64,000 nt of DNA, taken from the NCBI GenBank assembly GCA_041776485.1, contig JBHBQE010000015.1:1-64000 (forward strand), in the 5' to 3' direction. The stretch is from JBHBQE01 sp041776485 (GTDB lineage: Bacteria > Bacillota > Clostridia > Lachnospirales > Lachnospiraceae). Below are positions 62,687 to 64,000 of the stretch, piece after piece. Below the pieces are notes generated by a model, which made no database searches, was not told the DNA's origin, and was given only the letters and a program-made list of their open reading frames with translations. Numbering within the stretch: position 1 is the stretch's first letter; every line of letters begins with the position of its first letter. Both the position numbers and the translations under genes were made by a program.

Positions 62687-63591
62687 GCCTTTGCAGGTTT
62701 ATCTTTTGCAGCTTTAAACTCACCCCTTAGGGAAACTATAATGGCAATTATCATAACGCCGCAACCTATGTATTCCCTTAAATACATCCTCTCATTTAAG
62801 ATTATCATTCCCGCCAACAGAGAAAATATAGTTTCTGATGACAATATAATTGTACAGGTACTGGCACTAACTCCGGATTGTCCAATGATTTGCAAAGTAT
62901 ACCCCACAGCACAGGATAATATTCCCGTTATTAAAATAGGCACTATACTGTGAATACAATTTTCTAAAGTAATCTGACCCGGTTCCAGAAAAACAGCAAA
63001 TATAAAGGAAATTAGTCCACAAATCAAGAATTGCAGCATGGCAAATTTTATTACATCTACCCTGTAAGCATGCTTTTCCACTACCAACATATATACCGAA
63101 TAGGTCGCCGCTACTCCAAGGCTTAGTATATCTCCTATGTTAACCTTTTCTACACCTCCAGACATGGTAAGTATATATATCCCAATAATTGCCAGTACCA
63201 CAGCCTTCCATGTCCCTGCATTATTTTTTCTGCCTAAAAGCATTTCCAGCCCTGGAACAATAAACAGATAAAATGCAGTAATAAAAGCACATTTACCTAC
63301 GCTGGTATAAATCAAAGCATATTGCTGAAATAAAATACATGTCAGTATAATAGGACCTGCAATTGCTGCGTGCTTTAGGGCGTTTTTATATTCAAGAAGC
63401 AAATCTCCTTTTTTTCTTTCTTTGGATTTTCTTATATCTAAAATTATTGCCAGAGGAATCATGGAAACTCCTCCCAGAGTAAGCCTCACTGCCGAAAAGG
63501 AGAAGGGTCCCATAACTTCCATTCCTGCAGACTGCCCCACCAAACATACACCCCATATAAAAGCCGCTAAAAATATACATAAAACATACAT
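62683..63591 (-). CDS. EamA/DMT-family transporter
   Basis: A 302-residue membrane protein with about ten helices in two EamA repeats (N-terminal FLAAFIWGVCLVGQSAGME; second repeat with LGVAATYSVYMLVVEKHA). Substrate unknown. It lies 7 bp after the M20 peptidase gene and may be co-transcribed with it, suggesting amino-acid or peptide-related transport by inference. Confidence 0.87.
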   Translation of the reverse strand: MYVLCIFLAAFIWGVCLVGQSAGMEVMGPFSFSAVRLTLGGVSMIPLAIILDIRKSKERKKGDLLLEYKNALKHAAIAGPIILTCILFQQYALIYTSVGKCAFITAFYLFIVPGLEMLLGRKNNAGTWKAVVLAIIGIYILTMSGGVEKVNIGDILSLGVAATYSVYMLVVEKHAYRVDVIKFAMLQFLICGLISFIFAVFLEPGQITLENCIHSIVPILITGILSCAVGYTLQIIGQSGVSASTCTIILSSETIFSLLAGMIILNERMYLREYIGCGVMIIAIIVSLRGEFKAAKDKPAKA

Positions 63592-63598
63592 AATTTAA

Positions 63599-64000
63599 TT
63601 ATCCTAATCTATCTACAAGTTCTGTCAGTACCCTTTCGCACCGTAAAATATCCTCTACGGGCACATATTCATTGGGCTTATGTGCCATAGAAAGACTTCC
63701 CGGGCCATAAGAAATACAATTTCTATTTCCAAGTCTTGCGGCAATCACTGCTGTATCTGTATAGCCGTTAAAACAGCTTACTTTCGGTATATCTCCTGTT
63801 ACAGCTTTCACAGATTTATACAGAAGCTTATACAGTTTTGATTCTGTATCCAGCTTAATATAGGGTTTATCCCCGGTTATTTCATATTCAGCCCTGACCC
63901 CCGGATAGCTTGCCTTAATTTCGTTTATGGAGGAATTAATTATATCTTTAGCATTGTCCATCGTATTTGGATACGCCAGCCTTATATCAACTGTGGCAGT
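63599..64000 (-). CDS. M20-family peptidase/deacylase, C-terminal part (truncated by window edge)
   Basis: The frame continues past the window end: 13 more codons (ATVDIRLAYPNT-type dimerisation-domain edge) precede the first internal ATG. The visible 133 residues carry the M20 C-terminal block GYTDTAVIAARLG and the metal-site region GPGSLSMAHKPNEYV. ArgE/DapE/PepT-like; specificity unknown. Confidence 0.85.
   Translation of the reverse strand, partial: TATVDIRLAYPNTMDNAKDIINSSINEIKASYPGVRAEYEITGDKPYIKLDTESKLYKLLYKSVKAVTGDIPKVSCFNGYTDTAVIAARLGNRNCISYGPGSLSMAHKPNEYVPVEDILRCERVLTELVDRLG

Overview
The window is dense, AT-rich DNA (intergenic DNA largely A/T, genes packed with 1-17 bp overlaps) from a strictly anaerobic Bacillota, most likely a Lachnospiraceae-type clostridium. 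Pointers are AddAB instead of RecBCD, SufCBDSU, GlnRS alongside GltX, a giant BcrAD-type acyl-CoA dehydratase activase, TmcAL, ECF transport and a DUF6465-like basic protein. No rRNA, tRNA, CRISPR, phage or insertion sequence was seen.

Layout. 1-1480 (+): the end of a His/Cys-rich CobW-type GTPase with a 72-bp tandem repeat, then a second G3E GTPase apparently fused to a YcgQ/TIGR03943-like domain. 1486-5083 (-): argS-queT-glmM. 5247-8641 (+): exonuclease III, gltX, and a two-domain methyltransferase interrupted by an in-frame G11 tract (probable phase variation). 8694-13560 (-): decayed secreted-protein remnant, SGNH acyltransferase, glnS, rhomboid-like membrane protein. 13757-18001 (+): 1414-residue activase. 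18065-19396 (-): ssnA. 19502-24506 (-): TetR-methyltransferase-ECF (S, T, A)-EamA module with a clear promoter and operator. 24771-40658 (-): anaerobic purine/urate-type degradation cluster, transcribed as ygfK, Se-dependent XDH (xdhD-like), xdhA-xdhB-xdhC, hydA, yqeB, then ygeY, ygeW, arcC, ridA. 40961-41608 (+): divergent YheO-like PAS/HTH regulator. 41605-45768 (-): selenium operon selD, DUF3343, cysteine desulfurase, yedF, yqeC-mocA fusion. 45874-46311 (-): histone-tail-like DUF6465 protein. 46403-61150 (-): rpmE, prmC, prfA, sufCBDSU, addB, addA, PrsA-like lipoprotein. 61487-62686 (+): tmcAL. 62683-end (-): EamA transporter and a partial M20 peptidase.

How it works together. The 18-46 kb block looks like a nearly self-contained purine-catabolic system. 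Molybdenum hydroxylases carrying a labile selenium cofactor (XdhABC and the fused XdhD-like enzyme) oxidise purines. YgfK is a candidate electron partner. SsnA and HydA would open or deaminate rings, YgeY and YgeW process ureido/carbamoyl intermediates, and ArcC would recover ATP from carbamoyl phosphate. SelD, the desulfurase, YedF, DUF3343, YqeB and YqeC-MocA would supply the selenium/molybdenum cofactor. A shared palindrome close to AACAAAAATTTTGTT lies at the promoters of ssnA, ygeY and ygfK, with a larger dyad at ygfK, so the three transcription units may form one regulon; this motif is the main new observation. YgeX (diaminopropionate ammonia-lyase), a dedicated purine permease, and SelA/SelB are not in the window.
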